63,130 bases of DNA from contig WYDT01000041.1 in the NCBI GenBank assembly GCA_013122435.1, positions 1 through 63,130 of the forward strand, in the 5' to 3' direction. The translations under genes were made by a program, and so were the position numbers. Positions within the stretch are counted from its first letter, which is position 1, and every line of letters starts with the position of its first letter. A model generated the notes under the pieces. The model was not told where the DNA came from. It ran no database searches and saw only the letters and a list, made by a program, of their open reading frames with translations. Positions 34,877-44,098 of this stretch are shown piece by piece. The stretch is from Chloroflexi bacterium AL-N1 (GTDB lineage: Bacteria; Chloroflexota; Chloroflexia; Chloroflexales; Roseiflexaceae).

Positions 34877-36302
34877 CGTTCGCAACAAATCATCACAGAT
34901 CTATCGTGTTTTGCTGCCACTCATCCTGGTTTGTTGTGACGTGCTGGCCGTAAACGGTGTCTTGATATGGTCGTACTACTATTTATGGCAAGATACGCTT
35001 GCTATACCAGACCCGCTCTATCAACGATCATTACTGTGGTTTGTGGTTTTGCTCAATATATCGTTTATGGTTAGTTTTTTTACCACGGGATTGTATTCGT
35101 TAAGGCGTGGCTCTTCACGTGTGGATGAAGCGTTCAAGGTGTTTATCGCTATTTCTCTCGGTATTGTCGCCAGTATTGTTATCAACGCACTTTTACCTCA
35201 ATTTAATCTTCAAACGATACCTGTGAATGAGCAAATACAGGTTATTGCATGGGTAGCGGCCATCATTGCAACATTGGTTGTGCGAATGCTCTACCACGAG
35301 ATACTGGTTGCATTGCGGAAACGAGGCTTCGACACACGACGCGTGCTGATCGTTGGGGCACGTGATCCAGGGCAGGTTGTGTACAACATTATTCGTCGTG
35401 AACCCGGCCTTGGATACCGTGTGCAGGGCTTTATCTCCAGAAATGTGCCAGTGGGTACAATGATCGATGGTGTGCCGGTGCTGGGGCGAACCACCTCCCT
35501 TGGGCGTGTCATTCGGGCCACCCAGGCCGATCAGGTTATTATTGCCGTTTCAGGTCGCACGCCCCACGAGGTGCTTGATATTGTCGCTCTGGCTGAAGAT
35601 GAGTCGGTAGAGATTAAACTCTATCCAGACACGTTCCAGCTTATTACGAATAACGATGTGACGGTTGGTGATGTGACAGGACTCCCTTTGCTTGGGATCA
35701 AAAATGTTGCATTGGACAACCCCATCAATAAAGCACTGAAACGAGCCCTTGATCTGATTGTTTCGCTGCTGGTGTTAACGTTTTTTTCGCCCATTATGCT
35801 GCTCATAGCCGCGCTTATTCGCTTAGAGTCACCAGGACCCGTGTTTTTTGTACAACCACGGGTTGGTCTTGATGGGAAACCGTTTCCCTTGCTCAAGTTT
35901 CGTGGTATGCGACAGGACGCCCCACAGATAGCAGCATGGACCACAAAAGACGATCCTCGTGTTACACGTTTGGGTGCCTTGCTTCGTCGTTACTCGCTGG
36001 ATGAACTTCCCCAATTCATCAATGTGCTCCGTGGTGAAATGAGTGTGGTTGGGCCACGGCCTGAGCAGGAAATCTGGGTTGAACGCTTTCGCCAGAGTAT
36101 TCCACGCTACATGCGCCGACACAAACAAAAGGCTGGGATTACTGGTTGGGCGCAAATCAATGGTCTGCGTGGTGATACCAGCATCGAAGAACGGACACGC
36201 TACGATCTCTACTATGTAGAAAATTGGTCGCTGCTTTTTGATATCAAAATCATTATTAAAACAGTGGTCGATATTGTCTCCGGCAGACTCAAGGGATATT
36301 AG
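34830..36302 (+). CDS. Polyprenyl-phosphate sugar phosphotransferase (WbaP/CpsE-type initiating transferase)
   Basis: 490 residues from the rare start TTG 34830, chosen because aaggagg (34814-34820) lies 9 bases upstream; the open frame further up lies wholly inside the GT2 gene. Four membrane helices are followed by a CoA-binding-like Rossmann domain (RVLIVGARDPGQ) and a C-terminal bacterial sugar transferase domain: KRALDLIVSLL, SPGPVFFVQPRVG, LLKFRGMR, RYSLDELPQFINVLRGEMSV (split by family-typical linkers) and GPRPE. It starts polysaccharide assembly by moving sugar-1-phosphate onto undecaprenyl phosphate. Confidence 0.88.
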   Translation: MAVISSAPQPHAGSDNVRNKSSQIYRVLLPLILVCCDVLAVNGVLIWSYYYLWQDTLAIPDPLYQRSLLWFVVLLNISFMVSFFTTGLYSLRRGSSRVDEAFKVFIAISLGIVASIVINALLPQFNLQTIPVNEQIQVIAWVAAIIATLVVRMLYHEILVALRKRGFDTRRVLIVGARDPGQVVYNIIRREPGLGYRVQGFISRNVPVGTMIDGVPVLGRTTSLGRVIRATQADQVIIAVSGRTPHEVLDIVALAEDESVEIKLYPDTFQLITNNDVTVGDVTGLPLLGIKNVALDNPINKALKRALDLIVSLLVLTFFSPIMLLIAALIRLESPGPVFFVQPRVGLDGKPFPLLKFRGMRQDAPQIAAWTTKDDPRVTRLGALLRRYSLDELPQFINVLRGEMSVVGPRPEQEIWVERFRQSIPRYMRRHKQKAGITGWAQINGLRGDTSIEERTRYDLYYVENWSLLFDIKIIIKTVVDIVSGRLKGY

Positions 36303-36349
36303 TCTATAATAGAGCATGCATAACTGATCATTATTTCGAGAGGGGGCCC

Positions 36350-37831
36350 ATGGCCGACATATCTAAACTCACTATTGCGGAAGCACGCGCATTGTTGGAT
36401 CGCGGTGAAGTGACATCAGTTGAACTGACACAGGCGTATCTCGATCATATTACCGCCGTTGAAGACTCTATCCATGCATTTCTCAATGTTGATGCTGAAC
36501 GCGCACTTGATCAGGCGCGCGCCGCCGATGTGCGCCTGCAACAGACAAAGGCGACCGATGATGGCGATAGGCTCATGCTGGGTATTCCACTGGGCATCAA
36601 AGATGTTATCTCTGTTAAGGACGTAACCACGACATGTGCTTCCAGAATACTCGAACAATATGTGCCGCCCTTTGATGCCACCTCAGTAGCACGCTTAAAA
36701 TTATCTGGAGCAGTCTTGCTTGGTAAGTTGAATTGCGATGAATTTGGCATGGGTTCTTCAACCGAGAACAGCGGCTTCGTCACAACCCGCAATCCCTGGG
36801 ATACGACCAGGATTCCTGGTGGTTCAAGTGGTGGTTCTTCCGCCGCTGTTGCTGCTGGTGAAGCGCTTGGTACGCTCGGGACCGACACAGGTGGGTCTAT
36901 TCGTCAACCGGCGTCGATGTGTGGTGTAACAGGTCTCAAACCAACCTATGGGCGTGTCTCGCGCTATGGTTTGATCGCGTTTGCATCATCGCTCGATCAG
37001 ATCGGCCCGCTTGCGTGGACAGCCCGTGATTGTGCCATGATGCTGAATGTCATGGCTGGTGTCGATCCACACGATGCTACTTCAGCCCCTGAGCCTGTTC
37101 CTGATTATACCGCCATGCTCACTGGTGATATACGCGGGTTGCGGGTGGGTGTGCCCCAGGAGTTTTTTGTCGAGGGTATACAATCTGGTGTGACCGCAAC
37201 GATTCAAACGGCTATTGATGTGTTGCGTGATCAGGGTGCCGAAATTATTGAGGTGTCGCTGCCACACACGAAATATGCGGTACCGGTTTATTACATTGTG
37301 GCACCTGCGGAGGCCAGTGCCAACTTAGCACGGTTTGATGGTGTGCGCTATGGAACTCGTATCGAACAGGATGGTGCAAACTATTGGGATATATTGGAGA
37401 AAACACGCGGCGCAGGATTTGGTGAAGAGGTGCGTCGTCGTATTATGCTGGGAACGTACTCACTCTCTGCCGGATATTATGATGCCTACTATCGACGGGC
37501 ACAACAGGTGCGGACCCTCATTCGCCAGGATTATCAGACTGCCTTTGAGCAAGTCGATATTATTGCAGCCCCCACCGCGCCTGCCGTGGCCTTTCGTGTT
37601 GGCGAAAAAATCGATGATCCGCTGGCGATGTACCTTGGGGATGTGTTTACCATCCCGGTAAGTCTTGCTGGCATACCAGGGCTAACGGTGCCGTGTGGGT
37701 TTAGTGAGGATTTGCCGGTAGGTCTCCAACTTATTGGCAGATCTTTCGATGAAGCAACCCTGCTGCGTGCAGGTGATGCGTATCAGCAAGTGACCGATTG
37801 GCATATCCGGCGACCAAGTTTGGCAACTTAG
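36350..37831 (+). CDS. gatA: Asp/Glu-tRNA amidotransferase subunit A
   Basis: A 493-residue amidase-signature protein, typical for GatA. The catalytic set is intact: Lys84 in LGIKDV, cis-Ser159 in PGGSSGGSS, and nucleophile Ser183 in DTGGSIRQPAS. These have the same spacing as the Lys79/Ser154/Ser178 set of studied GatA proteins. With GatB and GatC it converts Glu-tRNA(Gln) or Asp-tRNA(Asn) to the amide. gatB and gatC are not in the window, so the operon is split. Start ATG 36350 follows gagaggggg. Confidence 0.95.
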   Translation: MADISKLTIAEARALLDRGEVTSVELTQAYLDHITAVEDSIHAFLNVDAERALDQARAADVRLQQTKATDDGDRLMLGIPLGIKDVISVKDVTTTCASRILEQYVPPFDATSVARLKLSGAVLLGKLNCDEFGMGSSTENSGFVTTRNPWDTTRIPGGSSGGSSAAVAAGEALGTLGTDTGGSIRQPASMCGVTGLKPTYGRVSRYGLIAFASSLDQIGPLAWTARDCAMMLNVMAGVDPHDATSAPEPVPDYTAMLTGDIRGLRVGVPQEFFVEGIQSGVTATIQTAIDVLRDQGAEIIEVSLPHTKYAVPVYYIVAPAEASANLARFDGVRYGTRIEQDGANYWDILEKTRGAGFGEEVRRRIMLGTYSLSAGYYDAYYRRAQQVRTLIRQDYQTAFEQVDIIAAPTAPAVAFRVGEKIDDPLAMYLGDVFTIPVSLAGIPGLTVPCGFSEDLPVGLQLIGRSFDEATLLRAGDAYQQVTDWHIRRPSLAT

Positions 37832-37852
37832 TCATAAAATTGGCCAAAACAG

Positions 37853-37885
37853 CGATCTGAAAGGTTTTGGGGGCCTTTCAGATCG
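37853..37885. terminator. Hairpin between gatA and the converging fragment
   Basis: A 12-bp perfect stem, cgatctgaaagg with cctttcagatcg, and a 9-base loop, 21 bases after the gatA stop. It lies between two converging genes and probably terminates both. Confidence 0.6.
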
Positions 37886-37900
37886 TACAACCAGATCTGT

Positions 37901-38163
37901 TTATTGCTGTGTAGGTAGTTCTACGCCGAAGTTCTTCTCAGCTTTTCGCAACTCCTCTATTGACACTCCAGACTTATGGCTAAATTCTTGCAGGATGCTA
38001 TCTAACGAATTGTTATCAGCCTGGATAGATGCACTATCAGTATTAGCTGCTTCGCCTATGCTTACGAAAAGGACCAACACCCCTAGAGCTACCAGGATTT
38101 CACTCGAAGCAAAGTTGCAATGACCATAACCGAAATCAACAACATCTGTAATAGTGTCCGCAT
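37901..38163 (-). pseudogene. Internally deleted duplicate of the neighbouring secreted hydrolase
   Basis: The 5' end copies the start of the gene at 38511-39815: both have aaggaggatt, then a short tgtatgcgg stretch giving MRT and a hydrophobic start (here MRTLLQMLLISVMVIATLL). In a second frame the sequence then matches the very end of that hydrolase: YGHCNFASSEILVALGVLVLF against YGHCQFKVPEILAALAILVF, and FSHKSGVSIEEL against FSDKSDVSMREL. The nucleophile and acid regions are missing. So the middle 350 or so codons were lost and the joint is out of frame. A GTG at 38167 could still start an 88-residue protein with that tail. Confidence 0.65.
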
Positions 38164-38451
38164 ACACAATCCTCCTTGTGCTGAATTATATAATTGTTAA
38201 GAACACGTCACATCAGGTAACACTGATATGTTTCGGGTATGCTATCGCTGTGTATGACACTCAGTGACTCTTGAAGTTCATGTTTGTTATACCACAGAGT
38301 TATGTTGTGTACATTGGGACTCATGCCATATGATGGATGGCGTTTCAGCCACTAGTTTAGTGTCTGAATGTTTCTAGTTAACCTGTTTCATTTAACTAAT
38401 AAAACAGTACCTGATATCCCTATCAAACTGGGGGAGGCGTAAAAGGAAACT
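38164..38451. other. Gene-free spacer
   Basis: About 290 bases between the deleted hydrolase copy and the terminator of the full copy. Only the ribosome site aaggaggatt of the fragment is recognisable. Confidence 0.4.
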
Positions 38452-38489
38452 GAAAAAAGAGAGCAGGGTTTGGATCAACCCTGCTCTCT
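38452..38489 (-). terminator. Intrinsic terminator of the hydrolase gene
   Basis: A 13-bp perfect stem, agagagcagggtt (38458-38470) with aaccctgctctct (38477-38489), has a 6-base loop. On the minus strand it is followed by a run of six Ts (38453-38458), so it is a standard rho-independent terminator 22 bases past the stop. Confidence 0.85.
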
Positions 38490-38510
38490 GTCTATAGATG
38501 AATGTTAAGA

Positions 38511-39815
38511 TCAGCGTGTAGCTACAACTGTCGATTTTTGTTGTAGTTGTCCGTGTGCTTGGATTAACTCTCGCATTGAGACATCTGATTTATCACTAAA
38601 GTCGCGTAACACATCATACATTGTTACATCGTTTACCGTGATTGAAGAGTCATTTGAACTCAAAGTCACTTCAAACACGAGAATTGCAAGAGCTGCCAGA
38701 ATTTCAGGCACTTTAAACTGGCAATGGCCATATCTCTTGATAACAGGAATTGCATGGAAATAGCCATCTCCAGAAACCTGAACCTTGTTGACATAGTTGT
38801 CTTGATGCCAGCTAGGAATAATTTCGTCGCCACTGGTGTGCATCATGACTAAAGGTTTGGTCACCTTCCCGGTCGTCTCATACCGCTGGACTTCTGCACG
38901 AGCCGCTGGATCAGCAGCAAACCGTGGGACACTCTGATTGAGCAACGTATCATTGTCAGAGCCTGCGTACTGGCGACCAACATTATCATACGGGTTCCCG
39001 TTCAGCTTTTCGACCGCATCGTTGGTGGTAAATGCGTTGTACCACAACAATTTGAGCGTCGTTGCTTCGATGGTGATGGGATCATTAGGATCAACTGCCG
39101 CACCAGACACCCGGATCAGTTGCTCCATCTTGTCAGGGTTATCTGCCACAAGCTGCTTAATCAGCGGGACATAGACCGTTTCCCAGTTGTCGATCAGTTC
39201 TGCTGGCACCGCCGTCGGTCCACCTGGTAACGTATTGGGGAAGAAGTAGTCAAAAAGCAGCCGGAAATCACCAATGTAATTGAGCTGGCGTTGGAAATCA
39301 CCAACTGGTCCACATAATGCTAAACCACCACTAAATAGCTCAGGTGATTGTTCTATCAAGCGGGTCGTAATAATTCCCCCCTGAGATGGCCCGGTCATAT
39401 AGGTATACCTTGGTGTTTGGCCAGCAACCTGTGGAAAAAATTCAACAAGCTCCTGAATATCTTCTGTGCCTTCCAAAATTGTCAGACCATTCTGTCGATA
39501 GCTCGTTGTGGCAAAAGCAAACCCGAGCAATTGTACAAGGTCAGGCAGATAAATATCATTAAATTCAAGATTATAGAAGTCGATTGGCTGATTGAATGCC
39601 ACATAACCATGAGCAAAAACAATCAAATCACCATTCCAATCCTTATCTGGAACACAAATCAACCACAGCGCACCATTCTCGAACTCCCCTTCTTGACAGG
39701 TATCATTATTATTATTATTGTTTTGCTGACTAGCCTCGATACTCTGTGTCGGCCCTGTGAACACGACACTGAACAACAAACATAGCACCAACATCAACCG
39801 CGATACAGTCCGCAT
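38511..39815 (-). CDS. Secreted alpha/beta hydrolase
   Basis: 434 residues from ATG 39815, preceded by aaggagg at about 8 bases. A signal peptide (MRTVSRLMLVLCLLFSVVFT, then GPTQSIEA) precedes a poly-Asn run encoded by repeated aat codons. The hydrolase core has FAHGYVAFN (oxyanion), nucleophile Ser in TGPSQGG, acid in HTSGDEIIPSW, and His in KRYGHCQF. A 75-residue C-terminal helix region follows. The overall pattern suggests an exported esterase or peptidase-like enzyme of unknown substrate. The tail is copied in the fragment at 37901-38163. Confidence 0.78.
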   Translation of the reverse strand: MRTVSRLMLVLCLLFSVVFTGPTQSIEASQQNNNNNNDTCQEGEFENGALWLICVPDKDWNGDLIVFAHGYVAFNQPIDFYNLEFNDIYLPDLVQLLGFAFATTSYRQNGLTILEGTEDIQELVEFFPQVAGQTPRYTYMTGPSQGGIITTRLIEQSPELFSGGLALCGPVGDFQRQLNYIGDFRLLFDYFFPNTLPGGPTAVPAELIDNWETVYVPLIKQLVADNPDKMEQLIRVSGAAVDPNDPITIEATTLKLLWYNAFTTNDAVEKLNGNPYDNVGRQYAGSDNDTLLNQSVPRFAADPAARAEVQRYETTGKVTKPLVMMHTSGDEIIPSWHQDNYVNKVQVSGDGYFHAIPVIKRYGHCQFKVPEILAALAILVFEVTLSSNDSSITVNDVTMYDVLRDFSDKSDVSMRELIQAHGQLQQKSTVVATR

Positions 39816-40080
39816 ACATAATCCTCCTTCAGGTATTACGTGTAAGGAATAGCTAGATTGCTTAATACACAACCAAATTATAGCGCACTTTTCATGGTTT
39901 ATATACGTATTTGATATTCTTTTTGATATATTAGGAAAAATATAAGACATATTTTAATAAAGATTAGTAACCAGACTCCCAAGAAGTGTATACTGTTCTA
40001 TGGTAGGGGATATACCTAATAAACCATCAAATAGTATTTAGTAACAGAGGGGTGTCTTATAGTGTTTGAACTGTATAAAA

Positions 40081-40752
40081 CTATTGTTTTGTGCCGTCAA
40101 GCTGCTTTTTGAGCCATGCGGTCATATCCTGCAGACAGGGCATATTGATTTCGTGTCCCATAGGGTATTCGTGATAGACCAGATTGACTGGCAACTGCTG
40201 CAATAGATCGCGGCTGGCTCGACCGTGCGAAATCGGGAGTACCTCATCCATTGTGCCATGGGTTACCAGAAAGGGCTTGTCGTTCAGTTGTTCTGTGGCA
40301 GCGATCGGTAGCAGATCCTGTGATGGAATACTGCCACTCATAAGCACCACGCCAGCAACCAGATGGGGTTTCGTGAGTGTGATACCTGCGCTTACCATTG
40401 CGCCTTGGCTGAACCCCAACAAAAAAACGCGTGACGCATCAACCTGATAGGCATCAATGGCTTCCTGGATCAACGTGGTGACACGTGCAAAACTGCTGCC
40501 AACCTGTACAGGATCAAATGCAACGCCATTAGCTGTAATGCCCAACTCAAACCACGCATAGCCCCCTGGCATCAGCGTCAGTGGTGCACGGACGCTCACG
40601 ATAAGAAAGCGCTCGTCAAGGTATGGCGACAATCCAAACAGATCGTGTTCATTGCTCCTATAGCCGTGCAGTAATATCAACAAAGGAGGTGTGGCTTCCT
40701 GAGTTTTTGGTTTACGGACAACATGGATAAGCGACAGAGATTGTGTTTCCAT
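40081..40752 (-). CDS. Cytoplasmic phospholipase/carboxylesterase family protein
   Basis: A 223-residue Abhydrolase_2 (YpfH/acyl-protein-thioesterase-like) protein. Its oxyanion loop is LILLHGYRSNEHDL, the nucleophile Ser lies in LGFSQGAM, the Asp in THGTMDEVLPI, and the His in YPMGHEI. Such enzymes hydrolyse short-chain esters or thioesters. The gene has no signal peptide. It lies 34 bases downstream of the GH13 gene on the same strand, so the two may be one transcript. Confidence 0.85.
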   Translation of the reverse strand: METQSLSLIHVVRKPKTQEATPPLLILLHGYRSNEHDLFGLSPYLDERFLIVSVRAPLTLMPGGYAWFELGITANGVAFDPVQVGSSFARVTTLIQEAIDAYQVDASRVFLLGFSQGAMVSAGITLTKPHLVAGVVLMSGSIPSQDLLPIAATEQLNDKPFLVTHGTMDEVLPISHGRASRDLLQQLPVNLVYHEYPMGHEINMPCLQDMTAWLKKQLDGTKQ

Positions 40753-40786
40753 CGTTAATGATTACCTGTATTACATGTTGAGAAAA

Positions 40787-42235
40787 TTATCCTAAGACGA
40801 TACCACTACGCCGTGGCAAGTTCAATATGAGCTGACCTGTTTGCAAGGTATACGTCCCCTCACCGAAAAGCGTTTTCACGTTGTCCGATGTGCCAAAGAT
40901 CGTATTCGTCATGATAGTCACGCTTCGGGCTTCTTCTGCAACATTCACGGCCACAAGAAGAGTTTCATCAGTATTTGTGCGTGTACATGCATACACAGCT
41001 TCGTCAGCATAGAGCCCCTGATATACGCCGGTACGGAGCACCGGGTGTGCGTGGCGCAGGGCAATCAGTTCTTTGTGGTATCTCAGCACATTGGTATCCC
41101 ACGTTTCTGGCTGATCCCAGGGTATGGGACGTCGACAGTCAGGATCTTGACCACCCGGCAGCCCGATCTCGTCACCGTAGAAAATCGATGGTGCACCGGG
41201 ATAGGTCATCAGGAGGAGGGTTGCTAATCGAACGCTGGCTTTATCTCCAGAGGCAATATTCAACAATCGCGTCGTATCGTGGCTATCGAGAAGATTGAGT
41301 TGGGTGAGTGTAATCTCCCATGGGTAGAGTTGTAATAATGCATCGATCCTCTCGGCGTATGTTCGGGCATCAATCGCAGGCATGGGATCGTAGCTGCGAT
41401 CCTCGACCAACTCCCGCACGACACGTGTGCCAGCAGTAAAGGCAATCACCGCACTGGTAAAGAGATAGTTCATCACACCATCAAACTGGTCACCCTGTAG
41501 CCACTGACGTGCGTCCCGCCATACCTCGCCCACGATGTACGCCGTGGGGTTGACAGCCTTGACCCGCTGCCGAAACTCCTGCCAGAAGCCCTCGGTCGTG
41601 ATTTCAAACGGTACATCAAGCCGCCATCCATCAACCCCTTGCTCAATCCAGTACTCGGCGACCTGCATAATAAACTCGCGCACCTGTGGATTATCCGTGT
41701 TGAACTTTGGTAGTGCTCGATTCCCTACCCAACTGACATAGTTAGCCGGTTTGTCGCCATCATACGCGCTTAGTGGCCAATCTTCCACCAAGAACCAATC
41801 GAGCCATGGTGAATGGGGTCCATTTTCAAGAATATCGTTAAACTGAAAGAAGCCCCGGCTTGTATGATTAAAGACACCATCCAAAACAATTTTGATATCT
41901 CGCTTATGTGCTTCGGTGAGTAAGGTGTGCAGGGCTGCATTGCCGCCCAGAAGTGGGTCGACCTGATAGTAGTCGTGGGTATGGTAGCGATGATTCGAGG
42001 CCGATTGAAAGATAGGCGTAAAGTAGATCGCCGTCGCACCAAGGCTTTGAATATGATCGAGATGCTCGACTACGCCCAGTAGATCACCGCCTTTATACCC
42101 TTCAGTTGTGGGTAGGCTGTCCCAGGGTTCCAGGTTATTGGGCTTGATCAGTGACTGGCTTTTGGCAAAACGATCAGGAAAGATTTGATAGAAAACAGCG
42201 TGTTTTACCCAGTCGGGTGTGTTGATGTCGATCAT
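40787..42235 (-). CDS. GH13 alpha-amylase-type glycosidase (neopullulanase/cyclomaltodextrinase-like)
   Basis: A 482-residue cytoplasmic GH13 protein with no signal peptide. Conserved regions are DGVFNH (I), GWRLDVPFE with nucleophile Asp (II), YIVGEVW with acid Glu (III), and LLDSHDT with the transition-state Asp (IV). The early QIFPDRFA and WKGGDLLGV-like (YKGGDLLGV) motifs belong to maltodextrin glucosidase/neopullulanase types, but the extra N-terminal domain of full neopullulanases is absent. It probably breaks down maltodextrins or cyclodextrins inside the cell. Confidence 0.87.
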   Translation of the reverse strand: MIDINTPDWVKHAVFYQIFPDRFAKSQSLIKPNNLEPWDSLPTTEGYKGGDLLGVVEHLDHIQSLGATAIYFTPIFQSASNHRYHTHDYYQVDPLLGGNAALHTLLTEAHKRDIKIVLDGVFNHTSRGFFQFNDILENGPHSPWLDWFLVEDWPLSAYDGDKPANYVSWVGNRALPKFNTDNPQVREFIMQVAEYWIEQGVDGWRLDVPFEITTEGFWQEFRQRVKAVNPTAYIVGEVWRDARQWLQGDQFDGVMNYLFTSAVIAFTAGTRVVRELVEDRSYDPMPAIDARTYAERIDALLQLYPWEITLTQLNLLDSHDTTRLLNIASGDKASVRLATLLLMTYPGAPSIFYGDEIGLPGGQDPDCRRPIPWDQPETWDTNVLRYHKELIALRHAHPVLRTGVYQGLYADEAVYACTRTNTDETLLVAVNVAEEARSVTIMTNTIFGTSDNVKTLFGEGTYTLQTGQLILNLPRRSGIVLG

Positions 42236-42277
42236 AGTATCTCTTCCTTTTGCGCAGACTCACCGCTCTATTCGAAG

Positions 42278-43753
42278 CTATTCCTGATAATCTGTACCGA
42301 TAATGACCACAATATCCACCCCATTTGTCTGGGGTGGTGCATCAACATTGGATGCCAGCTGGATATTGCTTCTATCGATACCAAGGATCTCACCAATTTG
42401 CTGGCGTGCATCAGGTCGGTCAGTATAATCAATAACAGTAGTCTGTTCATATATTTGTGGTGCATTATTCGCGTCGGTCATAGCGAATCCCTCCGCACGC
42501 AGGATCTCCGTCACATGACCAGCCACACCATCGGCGGCGGCACCGTTGAGCACCTGTACCTGTGCGGCACTTGGTGCTGCCTGAGGACCCTGTTGCCAGC
42601 GTGATACCAGTGCTTTCACATCAGCCGGGTCCCAGTAAATGTCGGAGCCATACTCACCACGCATAGCAACTTCATCAGGGTTAATGCTGGTCTGTGTAAT
42701 GCGATCCGCATCGAGACCACCAGCAAATGTGGCCAGTCCGTTAATGACGCCCAGATTACGAATGGGCAAGGTTGTGCGTATGTTTTGTGCAATCACATCG
42801 CCCCACTCTGGCAATGCTGTCATGTTTTCAAGCATACCACGCGATTGCACCTGGTTGAACGCCGCACGTAGAACTTGCTGCTGCCGTTTGCTACGCTCAA
42901 AATCATTGCTGCTATGTCGTGAGCGTGCATACACCAGCGCCGTGCGGCCATTCATCACCTGAAGCCCCGCAGGAATGTAGATGCGTTCAACACCATACCC
43001 TTCATCAGTGGGAAATTCAGCATCGAGAAGTGGTTTAGACACATCAATGGTAATACCCCCAAGTGCATCAACAAGCTGCACGAATCCCTGAAAATCGACC
43101 TGTGCGGTGTAGTCTACCCGTACGCCAAGAAACTGCTCTACCGTCTCAGCGACCAGTGCACCACCGGCGGCATCTGGCTTAGTGCCTTCACCATAGATAG
43201 AGGCAGCGTTTGTATAGCCATATGAGTACGCAGTATTGATTTTCGCCTCGCCCAGATTGGGAATATTGACGACTGAGTCGCGTGGAATCGAAAGCATCGA
43301 CGCCCACTTTTCGCCTGGATGTAGTCGTACCAGAATAAGTGTATCGCTGCGTATACCTTCCTCAGGCTCGGCACGTTTGTCGACCCCAATGAGCAAAATA
43401 TTGACTGGGTCTTCCAACGATTCAAATGGTGGTGCAGGGGTTGCCACCGGAATACCTGCCGCGCGATCCTGTGCGGCGGCACTGGATTGGAAACGGGGAT
43501 CAATTTGCTCTACTGGTTCGAGCGTTTGTTCAGTAAACCGATATGTTGCGATAATCAGGAAAAGAACGAAGATTCCCAATACCCCTAGGATACCGGGTGG
43601 CATACGCCACTTGGGTAAACCTGACAGACGATCACGCATGGATGGACGACCTTGTTGTCGTGCTGCGCGGCGGGCTGCCACACGTTCCCGCGCTGTTTGA
43701 GATGGAGGAAGAGAGCTACGATCAGGTGTTGGCACAGGATCTCCCTTTTCCAA
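42278..43753 (-). CDS. LytR-CpsA-Psr (LCP) family protein with LytR_C domain
   Basis: A 491-residue membrane protein. A basic cytoplasmic segment and one transmembrane helix (about 53-72) are followed by the LCP domain, with VNILLIGVDKR, EEGIRSDTLILVRL, PRDSVVNIP and ALVYARSRHSSNDFERSKRQQ, including the conserved Arg and Asp residues. A C-terminal LytR_C domain follows (VQVLNGAAADGVAGHVTE). LCP enzymes attach glycopolymers from lipid carriers to peptidoglycan. The start is TTG 43753, because a stop lies just upstream in frame and no ATG is available. It diverges from the met operon. Confidence 0.85.
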   Translation of the reverse strand: MEKGDPVPTPDRSSLPPSQTARERVAARRAARQQGRPSMRDRLSGLPKWRMPPGILGVLGIFVLFLIIATYRFTEQTLEPVEQIDPRFQSSAAAQDRAAGIPVATPAPPFESLEDPVNILLIGVDKRAEPEEGIRSDTLILVRLHPGEKWASMLSIPRDSVVNIPNLGEAKINTAYSYGYTNAASIYGEGTKPDAAGGALVAETVEQFLGVRVDYTAQVDFQGFVQLVDALGGITIDVSKPLLDAEFPTDEGYGVERIYIPAGLQVMNGRTALVYARSRHSSNDFERSKRQQQVLRAAFNQVQSRGMLENMTALPEWGDVIAQNIRTTLPIRNLGVINGLATFAGGLDADRITQTSINPDEVAMRGEYGSDIYWDPADVKALVSRWQQGPQAAPSAAQVQVLNGAAADGVAGHVTEILRAEGFAMTDANNAPQIYEQTTVIDYTDRPDARQQIGEILGIDRSNIQLASNVDAPPQTNGVDIVVIIGTDYQE

Positions 43754-43824
43754 TCGGGTACCTAAGCTTTACCAAACGATTATACCAGCCTACCGTGTGA
43801 CAGGCAAGAATGTGTTACTTGTAC

Positions 43825-43853
43825 TTGACAATCTTGTGTCGTTCTATTATCAT
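43825..43853 (+). promoter_or_regulatory. Promoter of the met operon
   Basis: TTGACA (43825-43830), a 17-base spacer and TATCAT (43848-43853). Transcription would begin near 43860, about 19 bases before the riboswitch aptamer. Confidence 0.65.
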
Positions 43854-43877
43854 TCTAGAGATAAAACAAATAACGCA

Positions 43878-43987
<110 letters not shown>

Positions 43988-44009
43988 GCACACGTCGAGC
44001 TGACGTATG

Positions 44010-44035
44010 CCCTTTCCTGATGGAAGGGTTTTTTT
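44010..44035 (+). terminator. First intrinsic terminator of the riboswitch
   Basis: ccctttc (44010-44016) with ggaaggg-type arm (44022-44028), loop ctgat, then seven Ts. It is the expression platform of the SAM-I riboswitch. Confidence 0.88.
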
Positions 44036-44049
44036 CTTAGAAATGTGCA

Positions 44050-44077
44050 CTCTCATCGTAATGATGGGAGTTTTTTT
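44050..44077 (+). terminator. Second intrinsic terminator before metY
   Basis: An 8-bp stem, ctctcatc (44050-44057) with gatgggag (44063-44070), with two G-U pairs and a 5-base loop. Seven Ts (44071-44077) follow. It lies after the first terminator and 21 bases before the metY start. Confidence 0.7.
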
Positions 44078-44098
44078 ATGACCTTAAAGGAGGTTCCA

